Shown here piece after piece: positions 9,558 through 19,971 of a DNA stretch of 64,000 nucleotides. The notes beneath the pieces are model-generated. The model did no database searches and was not told where the DNA came from. It saw only the letters and a list, made by a program, of their open reading frames with translations. Position 1 is the first letter of the stretch. Each line of letters opens with the position of its first letter. Origin of the DNA: Brachyspira hyodysenteriae ATCC 27164 (GTDB lineage: Bacteria; Spirochaetota; Brachyspiria; Brachyspirales; Brachyspiraceae); the NCBI RefSeq assembly GCF_001676785.2, contig NZ_CP015910.2:2790001-2854000 (forward strand), in the 5' to 3' direction. The translations under genes and the position numbers were made by a program.

Positions 9558-10268
9558 ATGTATTACAAAATGAATGAAATAATAATAGAATACAAAAAAA
9601 TTAAAAATATCTATATAAGAGTAAAACCAGATTTAAATATATATGTTACAGCACCTAAAAGAGTTACTAAAAAATACATATACGAACTTATAGAAAAAAG
9701 AAAAGAATGGATAGAAGAGAGAAAAGAGGCCATAAAAAAGAAAAATAGCTTCGATTTAAGTAAAAAAGAACTAGCAAGCGGAAATGAAATATATTATCTA
9801 GGCAAAAGCTATATACTTAAAGTTTTAAAATGCCAAAAAGAAAATATAATTCTTGCAGGCAAAATGATGTATATGTATGTTAATATAAAAGATAAAGAAG
9901 AATTCAAAAACAGTGATATAAGAAAAAAACATATACTGCTTGATACTTGGTATAAAAAAGAAGCATTAAAACTATTCGATTCGCTTATAAAAAAATACAC
10001 TTCTATAATGAACTTAGAAATTAATACATTCACGGTAAAAAAATTAAAAAGTAAATGGGGTTCATGCGATATAAATAAAAAACATCTCACATTCAATTTA
10101 GAGCTTATGAAATATCCAATTTCTTCTATAGAATATATTGTAATTCATGAATTAGCCCATCTTCTGCAGGCTAATCATAGTAAAAAATTCTATAATATAG
10201 TAAGTTTATATATGCCTGAATGGAAAAAAGAAAAGAAGATTTTGGATACTTTTTTTAATAATTTATAA
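9558..10268 (+). CDS. YgjP/SprT-like zinc metalloprotein (DUF45)
   Basis: A cytoplasmic protein of 236 aa. The N-terminus (IKNIYIRVKPDLNIYVTAPK) and the central KLKSKWGSCDINKKHLTFNL are signatures of the YgjP/DUF45 family. The C-terminus has the zinc motif HELAH followed by LLQANHSKKF, i.e. HExxH plus a third His. Family members are metal-dependent hydrolases, probably peptidases, of poorly known physiology. The start is uncertain: ATG at 9558 or 9570 (MNEIII) both fit and neither has a strong ribosome-binding site. I rejected the TTG at 9549. Confidence 0.85.
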   Translation: MYYKMNEIIIEYKKIKNIYIRVKPDLNIYVTAPKRVTKKYIYELIEKRKEWIEERKEAIKKKNSFDLSKKELASGNEIYYLGKSYILKVLKCQKENIILAGKMMYMYVNIKDKEEFKNSDIRKKHILLDTWYKKEALKLFDSLIKKYTSIMNLEINTFTVKKLKSKWGSCDINKKHLTFNLELMKYPISSIEYIVIHELAHLLQANHSKKFYNIVSLYMPEWKKEKKILDTFFNNL

Positions 10269-10364
10269 ATTAAAAAAGTTGAAAAAAATATAAATTACTC
10301 TATACTAAAAAAGTTCTTTAATGCTTTATAATACAAATTTAATAATATAATAGAGGTAAAAATA

Positions 10365-11885
10365 ATGGATTATAATGAAAAGTTATATAATGTATTTTCC
10401 AGCGGAGAGCAGAGATTGGAATCATGGATGGCTGCTGTATTCACTAAAGAATATGATCATAATATGACAATTGATGAATTCAGAGATATATTATCAGAAT
10501 CTGATGAATATATGGTATTAGAATTTAATGAAATAGAAGAATCTAATTTTATAAGAGATAAATCTAAATGGGAAGCATCTATTAAACTGCAGTATTTGCC
10601 TATGGTTATGGATGAAGATGATCATTCCTGCGGATGCGGACATGATGAAGGCGGATGCTGTCAAGATGATGAAGAACATTCTTGCGGCTGCGGACATAAC
10701 CATGACGATGAAGAACATTCCTGCGGATGCGGTCATAACCATGACGATGAAGAACATTCTTGCGGATGCGGTCATAATCATGATGAAGAAGAAAATAATG
10801 ATGAACTTAGTTTTTATGTAGCATTAGTTGATGCTTCAAGCGTTACTGAGAATGTTCCTGAAATATTCTCTGTAAATACCGTAAGAGAAGATGACTATAA
10901 AGAGGCATGCCAATGTAAATATGCTGTACATGTATCTACAATATTTGATAATCATCCTCTTACCGACTATCAAAGACAATTAAAGTTATTAGACAGTTTA
11001 GTTCCTGAATGTTCTATATTTTTAGATATGTCTTGCTATACAGCACATTCCGGAGATTGGCTTTCTTATACATCAACTTTTGCTTTGCCTCCTTCTTTGG
11101 ATTATCTATACACTATTCATGCGGTTTATGATGATGATAAAGACCCTAATAAAGTAGAATATTGGTTCCATACCCATGGGCTTTACAGAGTAGGATCTAT
11201 AGAATTAGAAATAGTAGGAGTTGAAGATTCAAATGCTGCTTATGGGGCATTGCTTAATACTTGTGCTAAAATGTTTATAGAGAGAGGAGTTCCTGAGGCT
11301 GGATTCAAATTTAATCCTGCATATAATACTTATGTATGCTGGTTCCCTTGGCAGGAGGCTTTGAAGAAATTAAATATTGCTGATGATGTTACAGGAAGTG
11401 CCAAAGACAGAAATGATGGAGTACATAACACTCCTTCCGGTATCTTGCTTGCTGTAGATGCTGATGGTAATTATCATTCACTTGACTATTATAAAAATGA
11501 GCTTACAGACAATCCTATGTTTATGATGAGCTATTTTGAAACTTCTCTTATGAGAGAGGCTGCTTTTGAAAAATTAGAATATTTCTTAGAATTATTAAAT
11601 AAAAATAAAGGTGATGAAAAAACTTCTTTCTTAGTAAAATTAGGATACGGAGAAACAGAAGAAAATCCTAATGATTTAGAGCATTTATGGTTTGATGTTC
11701 ATGGCTTTACTAATGAAGGATATTTCGATGCTACTTTAATAAATGAACCTTATAAAGATTTAGGTATGCATGAAGGCGATAGAGGAATGCATAGCATAGA
11801 AAGACTTACTGATTGGGAAATATATACAGAAGAAAATAACTATAATTCAAGAAATATATATCTATTATTTCAAGAAGAAGAATAA
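10365..11885 (+). CDS. DUF4026/DUF2314 protein with inserted Cys/His-rich repeats
   Basis: A 506-aa soluble acidic protein. The body matches DUF4026 (for example CYTAHSGDWLSYTSTFALPP and the following HAVYDDD...YWFHTHGL). The C-terminal segment (LEHLWFDVHGF...GDRGMHSIERLTDWEI) looks like DUF2314. Residues about 87-143 are an insertion of four units, HSCGCGHD then three copies of HSCGCGHNHDDEE, encoded by near-identical 39-bp repeats. Such Cys/His/Asp clusters bind soft metals (Zn, Ni, Cu), so metal buffering or sensing is plausible but not proven. A good ribosome-binding site (GAGG) and a downstream terminator make it a single-gene unit. Confidence 0.75.
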   Translation: MDYNEKLYNVFSSGEQRLESWMAAVFTKEYDHNMTIDEFRDILSESDEYMVLEFNEIEESNFIRDKSKWEASIKLQYLPMVMDEDDHSCGCGHDEGGCCQDDEEHSCGCGHNHDDEEHSCGCGHNHDDEEHSCGCGHNHDEEENNDELSFYVALVDASSVTENVPEIFSVNTVREDDYKEACQCKYAVHVSTIFDNHPLTDYQRQLKLLDSLVPECSIFLDMSCYTAHSGDWLSYTSTFALPPSLDYLYTIHAVYDDDKDPNKVEYWFHTHGLYRVGSIELEIVGVEDSNAAYGALLNTCAKMFIERGVPEAGFKFNPAYNTYVCWFPWQEALKKLNIADDVTGSAKDRNDGVHNTPSGILLAVDADGNYHSLDYYKNELTDNPMFMMSYFETSLMREAAFEKLEYFLELLNKNKGDEKTSFLVKLGYGETEENPNDLEHLWFDVHGFTNEGYFDATLINEPYKDLGMHEGDRGMHSIERLTDWEIYTEENNYNSRNIYLLFQEEE

Positions 11886-11915
11886 TTTATTATTGCTAGG
11901 ATAATAAAGAATAAT

Positions 11916-11950
11916 AATTGTGAGTGTCTTATAGATGCTCACAATTTTTT
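11916..11950 (+). terminator. rho-independent terminator
   Basis: AATTGTGAG pairs with CTCACAATT, followed by TTTTT; it closes the DUF4026 gene. Confidence 0.85.
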
Positions 11951-12146
11951 ATATATTATATCTTTATTAATCCACATAATCACTGTTTTATCATAATTTC
12001 ATATAAAAATACCATAAATAATCACTATTACTATAACTAAATTCAAAAAAATAGTTATTATTAGCTATATCTTTTTTATATTTTTACTTAAACTTTTACA
12101 ATAAGAATTCTATCTTAAGTACATTACATTAATAACGGAGAGAAGT

Positions 12147-13115
12147 ATGGAAAGAGCATATATAAAAAACATAGCTTACTATGTACCTGAAAAAATATTA
12201 GATAATAAATATTTTGAAAGCATATTGGACACTAATAATGAATGGATAATAACTCGTACAGGAATAGAAACAAGACATATGGCTAGAGCAGACGAAACTA
12301 TTTTTGAAATGGGGCTTAATGCTGTTAGAAACTTAGAAAAAAAAGGGGTAGATTTAAAAGAAGTTGATGCTATATTGGTACCTACCGTAACAAAAGATTA
12401 TATATTTCCTTCTATGGCAGGACAATTACAAAAAGCATTAGGATTAAAACATTGTTTTGCTTTGGATTTATCTGCTGCTTGCTCTGGTTATATATATACA
12501 TTAAACACTGCTACTGCATTAATAGAAAGCGGACAATGTAAAAATGTACTTATAGTATCATGTGAAAAACTTACTAAAGACATCAACTGGAAAGACAGAG
12601 GAACTGCTATTTTATTCGGAGATGCTGCTACTGCTTCATTAATAACAGCAAGAAATGACGGCAAAGGTATAATAGGAATGCATATGCAAAGCGAACCTGA
12701 TATGAGTATTGTACTTAATGGCGGAAGTGTTTGTCCTATAAGAGCCGATGATATAGAAGCTCCTGAGTTTAAAATACATATGGACGGATCAGAAACTTTT
12801 AAAAGAGCTGTTACAGAGTTTTCTAATAGTATAGATAAAGTTTTAGAAACTTCAGGAAAACAATTATCTGATGTTAAATACTTTGTACCGCATCAGGCTA
12901 ATCTAAGAATTATGCAGGCTGTTGCTAAAAGAATAGGACTTCCTATGGAAAAAGTTAGTGTTGTATTAAATAAATTCGGCAACTGCTCTTCTGCAAGTAT
13001 AGGTTTAGCTCTAACTGATGCTTTAGATAATAATAAAATAAATGACGGTGATTTAGTTCTTCTTACAGGATTCGGAGGCGGATTTACTTGGGGATCTACT
13101 CTGATGGTTTGGTAA
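12147..13115 (+). CDS. fabH: beta-ketoacyl-ACP synthase III
   Basis: FabH condenses acetyl-CoA (or another short acyl-CoA) with malonyl-ACP to start type II fatty acid synthesis in the cytoplasm. The 322-aa protein has the full catalytic triad: Cys112 in LSAACSGY, His249 in VPHQANLRIM and Asn279 in FGNCSSAS. The N-terminal signature NEWIITRTGIETRH is also typical. GGAGAG precedes the ATG. No other fab gene is adjacent, so it is separated from the usual plsX/fabD/acpP cluster. Confidence 0.95.
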   Translation: MERAYIKNIAYYVPEKILDNKYFESILDTNNEWIITRTGIETRHMARADETIFEMGLNAVRNLEKKGVDLKEVDAILVPTVTKDYIFPSMAGQLQKALGLKHCFALDLSAACSGYIYTLNTATALIESGQCKNVLIVSCEKLTKDINWKDRGTAILFGDAATASLITARNDGKGIIGMHMQSEPDMSIVLNGGSVCPIRADDIEAPEFKIHMDGSETFKRAVTEFSNSIDKVLETSGKQLSDVKYFVPHQANLRIMQAVAKRIGLPMEKVSVVLNKFGNCSSASIGLALTDALDNNKINDGDLVLLTGFGGGFTWGSTLMVW

Positions 13116-13146
13116 AAATAAAACTTTAATGAATTGTTTTTTTTAG

Positions 13147-13176
13147 GGATAGTATTTTTATATGCTATCCTTTTTA
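13147..13176 (+). terminator. rho-independent terminator of fabH
   Basis: GGATAGTAT pairs with ATGCTATCC (one G-T pair), followed by TTTTTATTT. Confidence 0.85.
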
Positions 13177-13329
13177 TTTGCAAGTAAGAATATATTCAAA
13201 TATTTTATAATATATAAACATCATTTCTGTTTTAATGGGCATTATTTAGCTATATATTTAATTATAAATAATTGAATTATTACAATTTTTTGATAAATTA
13301 TCATTATAAAAATATGATTGGAGTTACAT

Positions 13330-14613
13330 ATGTTAAAAGATATAAGAAGTAAACTGCTTATTATAATATTAATAAGTTTAGTTATTGGTGCTATACTCGG
13401 TATAATAGTTTCATCTTCAGCATCAGAAGAAACAACAGCAAAATTAATATCTATAGCTGACCCTATTGGTAATTTGTTTGTAAGATTATTAAAAATGATA
13501 GTTATGCCTGTAATTATTTTTACACTCATAAGCGGTGTTGCAAGCATATCGCCTAAACATTTAGGAGTTGTAGGAATAGCAATATTGGCATTTTATATGC
13601 TGACTTCTGTATTTGCCTCTATATTAGGTTTAGCAGTAGGAAATATTCTTAATCCTGGAATGGGATTAGATTTGAATAATGCTACCGCTGTTACAAAAGA
13701 ATTCGTAAAGCCTAATTTAATTGATACACTTTTATCAATAGTGCCTACAAACCCTTTTGCTTCATTTGCTAAAGGAGACGGAGATGTTTTACCTACTATA
13801 TTATTTTCAATTTTCTTCGGAATCTCATTAGCTTTTTGCCGAGATAATGAAAAAACAAGAGAAAGTGCTGATATAGTATATAAGTTCTTTGAAGGATGTA
13901 CACAAATTATTATAAAAATCGTAGGCTGGATAATGTTCTATGCTCCTATAGGTGTTTTGGCTTTAATATTTTCTGTATTTGCTAAAAATGGATCTCAGGC
14001 ATTCGGACAATTATTAAAAGTTACATCTACTGTTTATATAGGATTAATATTACAATTACTTTTGGTATATACTATAATAAATATATTATTCAAATTAAAT
14101 CCTATAAAATTCCTCAAAGATATTTCAGAGGCTTGCTTTACAGCATTTGTTACTCGTTCTTCAAGCGGTACATTGCCTATATCTATGAAGATTGCTGATG
14201 AAAAAATGGGAATACAAAAAGGTGTTTATAGTTTTACATTACCTTTAGGCGCTACTATTAATATGGACGGTACAACAATATATTTAGGTATTTGTGCTAT
14301 ATTTATCGCTAATGCCACAGGAAACTTTTTAAATTTCTCTTCTGAAATAACAATAATAACAGTATCTGTATTAGCATCTATAGGAACTGCCGGAGTACCT
14401 GGAGCCGGTTCTATAATGCTTTTAATGGTTCTCAATTCTATAGGACTTGATATTAACAGCGATCCTAATATTGCAGCAGCATATGGTATGATACTTGGAA
14501 TAGATGCTTTATTAGATATGGGAAGAACTGCATTAAATATATCAGGCGATTTATGCGGTACAGCTGTTGTTGCAAAACTTACAAATCAAATGGATATGAG
14601 TAAGTGGAGATAA
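13330..14613 (+). CDS. sodium:dicarboxylate (glutamate/aspartate) symporter
   Basis: An inner-membrane carrier of 427 aa in the DAACS family, taking up C4-dicarboxylates or acidic amino acids with Na+ or H+. Evidence includes the serine-rich SSSGTLP loop of hairpin 1, the signature GATINMDGTTIY in helix 7 and the tail DALLDMGRTALNISGD with the substrate-binding Asp, Arg and Asn of helix 8. Multiple hydrophobic helices begin at residue 10. The start at 13330 follows GGAG by about 6 nt; an in-frame TTG at 13318 is less likely. It stands alone. I cannot tell the substrate from sequence alone. Confidence 0.9.
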   Translation: MLKDIRSKLLIIILISLVIGAILGIIVSSSASEETTAKLISIADPIGNLFVRLLKMIVMPVIIFTLISGVASISPKHLGVVGIAILAFYMLTSVFASILGLAVGNILNPGMGLDLNNATAVTKEFVKPNLIDTLLSIVPTNPFASFAKGDGDVLPTILFSIFFGISLAFCRDNEKTRESADIVYKFFEGCTQIIIKIVGWIMFYAPIGVLALIFSVFAKNGSQAFGQLLKVTSTVYIGLILQLLLVYTIINILFKLNPIKFLKDISEACFTAFVTRSSSGTLPISMKIADEKMGIQKGVYSFTLPLGATINMDGTTIYLGICAIFIANATGNFLNFSSEITIITVSVLASIGTAGVPGAGSIMLLMVLNSIGLDINSDPNIAAAYGMILGIDALLDMGRTALNISGDLCGTAVVAKLTNQMDMSKWR

Positions 14614-14669
14614 GTTTAATATATAAAAATTAGATAACTTTATAAAATATAATCAGATTAACACTACAG

Positions 14670-14724
14670 ATGGCAGCGAGTATAATTAAATTTTAAAACT
14701 TAATTATATATCCTGCCCTTCACT
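14670..14724. repeat. modular palindromic element, site 3 (degenerate remnant)
   Basis: Only the central module remains: GGCAGCGAG, then a TATAATTAAATTTTAAAAC dyad, then CCTGCCCTTCAC. Comparison with site 7 shows the same spacing with eroded G runs. Confidence 0.55.
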
Positions 14725-14748
14725 TTTTATAATTATATTTCATAAATA

Positions 14749-14796
14749 AAAATTGCTGCGCAAAAAATATATAAATATGCTACGCAATTTTTATTG
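14749..14796. terminator. bidirectional terminator between symporter and ftsQ
   Basis: AAAAATTGC pairs with GCAATTTTT, with a further GCA/TGC inner pairing. A and T runs on both sides suit convergent genes. Confidence 0.75.
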
Positions 14797-14813
14797 AGTG
14801 CTTAAATTAAAGA

Positions 14814-15578
14814 TTAATTGACTATAGCTTCTTTGAATCTGAAATCTATTCTGTGAGTTTTATTCTCATGGTTTTGCAATGTCTTCAGTATGGCTGCCAA
14901 ATCCACAAACTTTTCTGTTTTTACATACTTTTCTAATATAACCTGTACCTGATAACCTCTTGGGTAAAGTATCAAATCATCACCATAAGCATTAATCTCT
15001 GATATAAGATTATATATTTCATTATGATTAGTTTTCAAATCGTATATAACTGATGAAAGATATTTAGAATAATCATTTTCTACCATTTTGTTTGTAGGAT
15101 TGATAGTTAATCCTGTTATATAAGGTACATCATAATTATGAATAATATTATCTTTTATGATATAGCCGTCATCTGTAATTTCATATATTCCGCTGCTTGA
15201 CTCTAATAAAAATAATGTGCCTCTTTCTACTACATTGATAATAAGCAGATCAGGAAAAGAAGTTTTTATACTTTCTACTTGAAGTCTAGGATTATTTTCT
15301 ATGTCCGACTTTATCTCTTTTTTAGGTATATTAAACATGCTTATGTTATTATACTTTGATAATCCGGCTTCTTCCATTATATCTATAGCATTTAAAACTT
15401 CTAATCCTCGTATTTCTACTCTTAATATCCTAGCTTTATTTATAACAACAACAAAACACAATATTATAATGGCCGAAGCAAAAAAGATAATTATTTTTTT
15501 TATTATATTTTTCTGCTTATCGCTAAGTTTATTTTTTTTAAGCTTTTTTCTAAGTTTATTATCTTTAAAATCTTTCAT
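14814..15578 (-). CDS. ftsQ: cell division protein FtsQ/DivIB
   Basis: FtsQ is a bitopic divisome protein linking FtsA/FtsZ-side assembly to FtsL/FtsB. The 254-aa sequence has a very basic cytoplasmic N-terminus and one membrane helix (about 29-46). A POTRA domain follows (ILRVEIRGLEVLNAIDIMEE to PDLLIINVVER, about residues 50-118), then an FtsQ-type beta domain (LLESSSGIYEITDDGYII). It starts 36 nt after the metG stop on the same strand, so the two are probably co-transcribed. No other division gene is adjacent. Confidence 0.85.
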   Translation of the reverse strand: MKDFKDNKLRKKLKKNKLSDKQKNIIKKIIIFFASAIIILCFVVVINKARILRVEIRGLEVLNAIDIMEEAGLSKYNNISMFNIPKKEIKSDIENNPRLQVESIKTSFPDLLIINVVERGTLFLLESSSGIYEITDDGYIIKDNIIHNYDVPYITGLTINPTNKMVENDYSKYLSSVIYDLKTNHNEIYNLISEINAYGDDLILYPRGYQVQVILEKYVKTEKFVDLAAILKTLQNHENKTHRIDFRFKEAIVN

Positions 15579-15614
15579 TATAATATCAGCTTTTTAAAGT
15601 TTAATTACAAATTA

Positions 15615-17570
15615 TTAATTAACAGCACAGCCGGCATCAAAACCTTTTTCTGTAGTCATAAGAGAAAGAGTTTTGCCGTTATCAGCTAAAAGAAGCATAC
15701 CATGAGAAGTAACGCCTCTGAATTTTTTAGGCTTCAAATTAGCTAAATAAAGAACAGTTTTTCCAACCATCTCTTCAGGTTTATAATATTCTGCTATAGA
15801 AGAAACAACAACTCTCTGCTCTCCTTCCCCTATATCAAGTACAAATTTAAGAAGTTTATCAGCATTTTCTACCTTTTCAGCAACTAATATTTTAGCAGTT
15901 AATAATTCTAATTTATCAAAATCTTCTTTTTCTATATTAGGCTTATGCTTATCTTCTTTAGGAGGATTAACCTGCTTTTTATTCTCTTCAGTACTTGCTC
16001 CTATTTCTTTTTCTATATCATATCTATTGAATAAAGGCTCACCCTTTTCGATTTTTATTCCAGCCTTTAAAGAACCCCATTGCTTAGCAGTATCTAAAGA
16101 AACACTGTCTCCAAGTCCTAATCTATTAAATACTTTTTTAGGTGTATCAATGAAGAATATTTGTAAATATGCAGTTACTATATAGTATACTTGGAAAGAA
16201 ATATACATTACATTAGCTAAATGATCCTTTTTGGTTTCATCTTTAGCCAAATTCCAAGGAGCACTTTCTTCTACATATTTATTAGTCATTCTTATAACTT
16301 CCCAAATATATGATAATGCCTCATGGAATTTATAACTATCCAAAGCAGATTCAACATTAGCATCAAGAGTAAGAACCATTTTTTTAAGCTCTTTTTCTCT
16401 ATCTCCGTAAACGCTTTCAACCTCATCAGGAAGAATATTATTAAAATATTTTCCAAGCATAGTAGTTATTCTATGCCATAAGTTGCCGTAATCATTAGCT
16501 AAGTCGCTGTTTATTCTCTTTAAGAAAAGCTCCTGAGAATAATAACCGTCAGAACCGAAATTAATCTCTCTCATAAGGAAATATCTTAAAGCATCAACGC
16601 CATACTTATCAATCAAAGTATTAGGATCAACAACATTTCCCCTACTCTTACTCATCTTTTTACCATCATCAAAAAGCACCCAGCCATGTCCGTATACTTT
16701 CTTAGGAAGAGGTATATCAAGCATTTTAAGCATTATAGGCCATATAATAGCATGGAAGCGAACTATCTCTTTTCCCACAAAATGCACATCAGCAGGCCAA
16801 TATTTTTTATATAATTCATCTTGCCCATCTTCAGGATATCCTAAAGCTGTTATATAATTAGCTAAAGCATCAATCCATACATATATACTATGCTCACTAT
16901 CAACAGGACAAGGTATACCCCATTGCAAACCCTTACGGCTAACTGCTAAATCCTCTAAACCAGGAAGCAAGAAATTTTTAAGCATTTCATTTTGTCTTTC
17001 TTTAGGCTCTAAAAACTCAGGATGTTCTTTGTAATAATCTATTAACCATTGTCCGTATTCTGAAAGCTTAAGATAATAACATTCTTCTTCTTTATATTCT
17101 AATTCTTTTTCGCAGTCTGGGCAGTAGAATTTACCGTCATCTTTTTTTACTACCTGACTTTCAGTGAAAAATGCCTCATCGCTTACACAATAAAGTCCTT
17201 TATACGAACCTTTATAAATATATCCCTTATCATAAAGAATTTTAAATATTTTCTGTACTCTTCTTTCATGATAATCATCAGTTGTTCTTATATAATGACT
17301 ATAATCAATATGAAGTCTTTTCCATAACTCTTTTGTGGCATTAACTATATTATCAACATAAGCTTTTGGAGTAGTTCCTGCTGCTTCTGCTTTTCTTGCT
17401 ATCTTTTCACCATGCTCATCAGTACCAGTTAGAAAATAAACATCATATCCCATTATCTTTTTATATCTAGCCATAGTGTCTGTAGCTATAGTGCAGTAAC
17501 AATGTCCGATATGTAAATAATCTGAAGGATAATATATTGGAGTTGTAATATAAAACTTTTTATCTGTCAT
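15615..17570 (-). CDS. metG: methionyl-tRNA synthetase
   Basis: A class I aminoacyl-tRNA synthetase charging tRNA-Met. It has the HIGH motif (H20-I-G-H23), the KMSKS motif (305-309), a zinc-knuckle region (C128 and CPDC at 150-153) and a C-terminal EMAP/Trbp111-like tRNA-binding OB domain from about residue 545 (KILVAEKVENADKLLKF... VLYLANLKPKKFRGVTSHGM). At 651 aa it has the length of the dimerising type. It is the upstream gene of a metG-ftsQ pair. Confidence 0.97.
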   Translation of the reverse strand: MTDKKFYITTPIYYPSDYLHIGHCYCTIATDTMARYKKIMGYDVYFLTGTDEHGEKIARKAEAAGTTPKAYVDNIVNATKELWKRLHIDYSHYIRTTDDYHERRVQKIFKILYDKGYIYKGSYKGLYCVSDEAFFTESQVVKKDDGKFYCPDCEKELEYKEEECYYLKLSEYGQWLIDYYKEHPEFLEPKERQNEMLKNFLLPGLEDLAVSRKGLQWGIPCPVDSEHSIYVWIDALANYITALGYPEDGQDELYKKYWPADVHFVGKEIVRFHAIIWPIMLKMLDIPLPKKVYGHGWVLFDDGKKMSKSRGNVVDPNTLIDKYGVDALRYFLMREINFGSDGYYSQELFLKRINSDLANDYGNLWHRITTMLGKYFNNILPDEVESVYGDREKELKKMVLTLDANVESALDSYKFHEALSYIWEVIRMTNKYVEESAPWNLAKDETKKDHLANVMYISFQVYYIVTAYLQIFFIDTPKKVFNRLGLGDSVSLDTAKQWGSLKAGIKIEKGEPLFNRYDIEKEIGASTEENKKQVNPPKEDKHKPNIEKEDFDKLELLTAKILVAEKVENADKLLKFVLDIGEGEQRVVVSSIAEYYKPEEMVGKTVLYLANLKPKKFRGVTSHGMLLLADNGKTLSLMTTEKGFDAGCAVN

Positions 17571-17702
17571 CTGTATGCCTCCATTTCGTTATGAAAAAAT
17601 TATATTTAAAAACAGAATCATTATACTAAAATTAGTCATTTTTGTAAAGTTAAAAAATTTATGATTATTACTTATAATAAGTTATTTATTTTTTATACTT
17701 GC

Positions 17703-17744
17703 TTTACAATTGTTAAGTAAATATGAATATAATATTTACAATTG
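17703..17744 (+). promoter_or_regulatory. direct repeats TTTACAATTG in the chemoreceptor promoter region
   Basis: TTTACAATTG occurs at 17703 and again at 17735. Between them lies TATAAT at 17728-17733, 19 bp after the first TTTACA. This is the only clear signal in the 350-bp gap between divergent metG and the chemoreceptor gene. Confidence 0.4.
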
Positions 17745-17920
17745 AGCTATATATATGCAGTTTATGTAAACTAATAATAACATTTTTTTACACATATAAA
17801 AAATTATATAATAATTATAATTAAATAATATTACCAAATACTTTTTTTAATAGTTTATTATCTATAATAAACATATTATATTTTATAATAGAGTACAAAA
17901 AGTTACGGAGCGATTATTTT

Positions 17921-19762
17921 ATGAAAAGAAGACATTCCATAAGATTTAAAATGCCATTGACTATAAGCATAATAACTACAATATTTTTAATTATTACTAT
18001 CATTATATTATCATACAGATCATTTGTCGGAGTAAGCAAAACAACATTTTCAGGTTTTTCAAGCACAATAGAAGGATATAAGTCAATGATGGATTCTTGG
18101 CTTTTTGAAAATAAAACACTTATAAAAACTTATGCTATCACTCCTGCTGTAATTAATTATTTATTAAACAGCTACAGTACTAATGCAAATATACAATTAA
18201 ATGAAACTTTAAATAAATTTGAATCTATAAACAATTTCTCTTTAGATATAGGACTAACAGATACAAATGGTTATATATTAGATAATGCTAAACATGTTGA
18301 AATAGGAAAAAACATACAGGAATTAAGACCTGGTATATGGGATAATTTCAAACAAAGCAATTATGATGTAGCCTATGGAACTAAAATATTAAAATCAAGT
18401 GCTGATAATAAATGGTCATTAGCTTTAATATCAGGGGTTAGAGATGCAAATAATAACTTAATAGGAACAATTTATATGATTATAAATTGGGAAGAGTTTG
18501 TAAATGCATTAAAAAAATTAAAGTTAGATGAAACAGGAAGATTATTTGTTTTGGATAATGATGGAATTATAGTAGCAGATACTTATGATTATATAAATGA
18601 AAATGGTAAAGCATATTTCAATTTAATAAAAAAAGATAATAAACCAAATGGAATAATAACATATAAACTAAACAACAATACTTCAAGAACAGCAGTATAT
18701 TCAAAGATGGAGCAGCTGCCTTGGACTTTGACTATGGCTATGGATAATAAAATCATATACAAAGAAAATATAAGAATGATTAGAATAGCCATAATAGTAT
18801 GTATATTATCTATAATTTGTATAAATACATTCCTAATTTCGTATATAAAGAAAACTATGTCTCCTTTAGACAGTATAATGAAACAGGCTCAAAATATATC
18901 AGAAGGCTATATAAATGTTAAAGAAATAAAAAAAGAGAGAAAAGATGAATTTGGAAAACTAGAAAAAACATTTAATATAATGAGCGAAAAATTATCTGAA
19001 GTTATAAATGAAGTAAATGAAGCATCCAAAGAAATATTATCATCATCTCAAAATATGTTGGAAAGCAGCAGCGAATTATCATCAAGAACAGAATCTCAAG
19101 CCTCTAGTTTAGAAGAAACAGCAGCAAGCATAGAGGAAATAGTTTCTACTATACAATCATCTACAGAAAATGCAGTTAATGGTAAGGATATGATGAATGA
19201 ATCTATAAACTATATAGGAGAAGCCGCTGAAATAATCACTGAAACATCTGCAAATATAGAAGAAGTTTATAAATCAAGTGAAAAAATAAAAGATATAACA
19301 AAAATAATAGAAGATATAGCATTTCAAACTAATATACTTGCACTTAATGCATCAGTAGAGGCTGCAAGGGCTGGAGATCAAGGCAAAGGTTTCGCTGTTG
19401 TAGCAAGCGAAGTAAGAAACCTAGCACAAACTACACAGGCTTCTGTAAAAGATATAACCAATTTAGTTGATAATACAGCACAGCAAATTAATGATGCCAC
19501 ACAAACTGCAAGAAAATCTCAAGAATTATTTGAAGAACTTCAAAATAAAGTTAGAGAAACTTCTAATTTGATGGAAAGCATATCTCATACAGCATTAGAA
19601 CAGCAGGCAGGAGTTAATCAAATAAGCACAGCAATAAATAGTATGGAAAGTGCCACAACTCAGAATGCATCTTTAGCTGTAGACTCTAATAATTTATCTA
19701 AAAATCTTTTCGGCAGAGTAGAAAAACTTCAGCAAAGCATTTCATTTTTCAAATTATCTTAA
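17921..19762 (+). CDS. methyl-accepting chemotaxis protein
   Basis: A 613-aa paralogue of the receptor at 7382, sharing the MKRxHSxxFKxP start. Membrane helix 1 lies at about residues 12-32. A Cache-like periplasmic sensor follows ([40 protein letters not shown]), then helix 2 at about 288-310, HAMP, and a signalling domain with the tip [20 protein letters not shown] to [11 protein letters not shown]. It differs in the sensor, so it probably detects another ligand. GGAG lies 11 nt before the ATG. It has its own terminator. Confidence 0.95.
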   Translation: MKRRHSIRFKMPLTISIITTIFLIITIIILSYRSFVGVSKTTFSGFSSTIEGYKSMMDSWLFENKTLIKTYAITPAVINYLLNSYSTNANIQLNETLNKFESINNFSLDIGLTDTNGYILDNAKHVEIGKNIQELRPGIWDNFKQSNYDVAYGTKILKSSADNKWSLALISGVRDANNNLIGTIYMIINWEEFVNALKKLKLDETGRLFVLDNDGIIVADTYDYINENGKAYFNLIKKDNKPNGIITYKLNNNTSRTAVYSKMEQLPWTLTMAMDNKIIYKENIRMIRIAIIVCILSIICINTFLISYIKKTMSPLDSIMKQAQNISEGYINVKEIKKERKDEFGKLEKTFNIMSEKLSEVINEVNEASKEILSSSQNMLESSSELSSRTESQASSLEETAASIEEIVSTIQSSTENAVNGKDMMNESINYIGEAAEIITETSANIEEVYKSSEKIKDITKIIEDIAFQTNILALNASVEAARAGDQGKGFAVVASEVRNLAQTTQASVKDITNLVDNTAQQINDATQTARKSQELFEELQNKVRETSNLMESISHTALEQQAGVNQISTAINSMESATTQNASLAVDSNNLSKNLFGRVEKLQQSISFFKLS

Positions 19763-19776
19763 ATTAGGAATATAAT

Positions 19777-19818
19777 AAAAAAGCAATGGGCATTATAAAT
19801 GTCTATTGCTTTTTATAT
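19777..19818 (+). terminator. rho-independent terminator of the chemoreceptor gene
   Basis: AAAAAAGCAAT pairs with ATTGCTTTTT, extended inward by GGGCATT/AATGTCT with wobble pairs. Confidence 0.8.
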
Positions 19819-19971
19819 ACATAAAAGATTTTTATATATTTCATAATACAAATTTCAATATATTAGAAAATTTATATTTTTAATAATTTTAACATATTCA
19901 AATAAGAATAAAGAAATAAAATTTTTAAGTTTGTCAACTGATTTACTTTATATGGAATTATCTACTTTTTT

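Noticed and set aside
10518-10821. Antisense and out-of-frame ORFs over the Cys/His repeats
   Set aside because: They are translations of the 39-bp repeat in other frames; only the DUF4026 frame continues into conserved domains.
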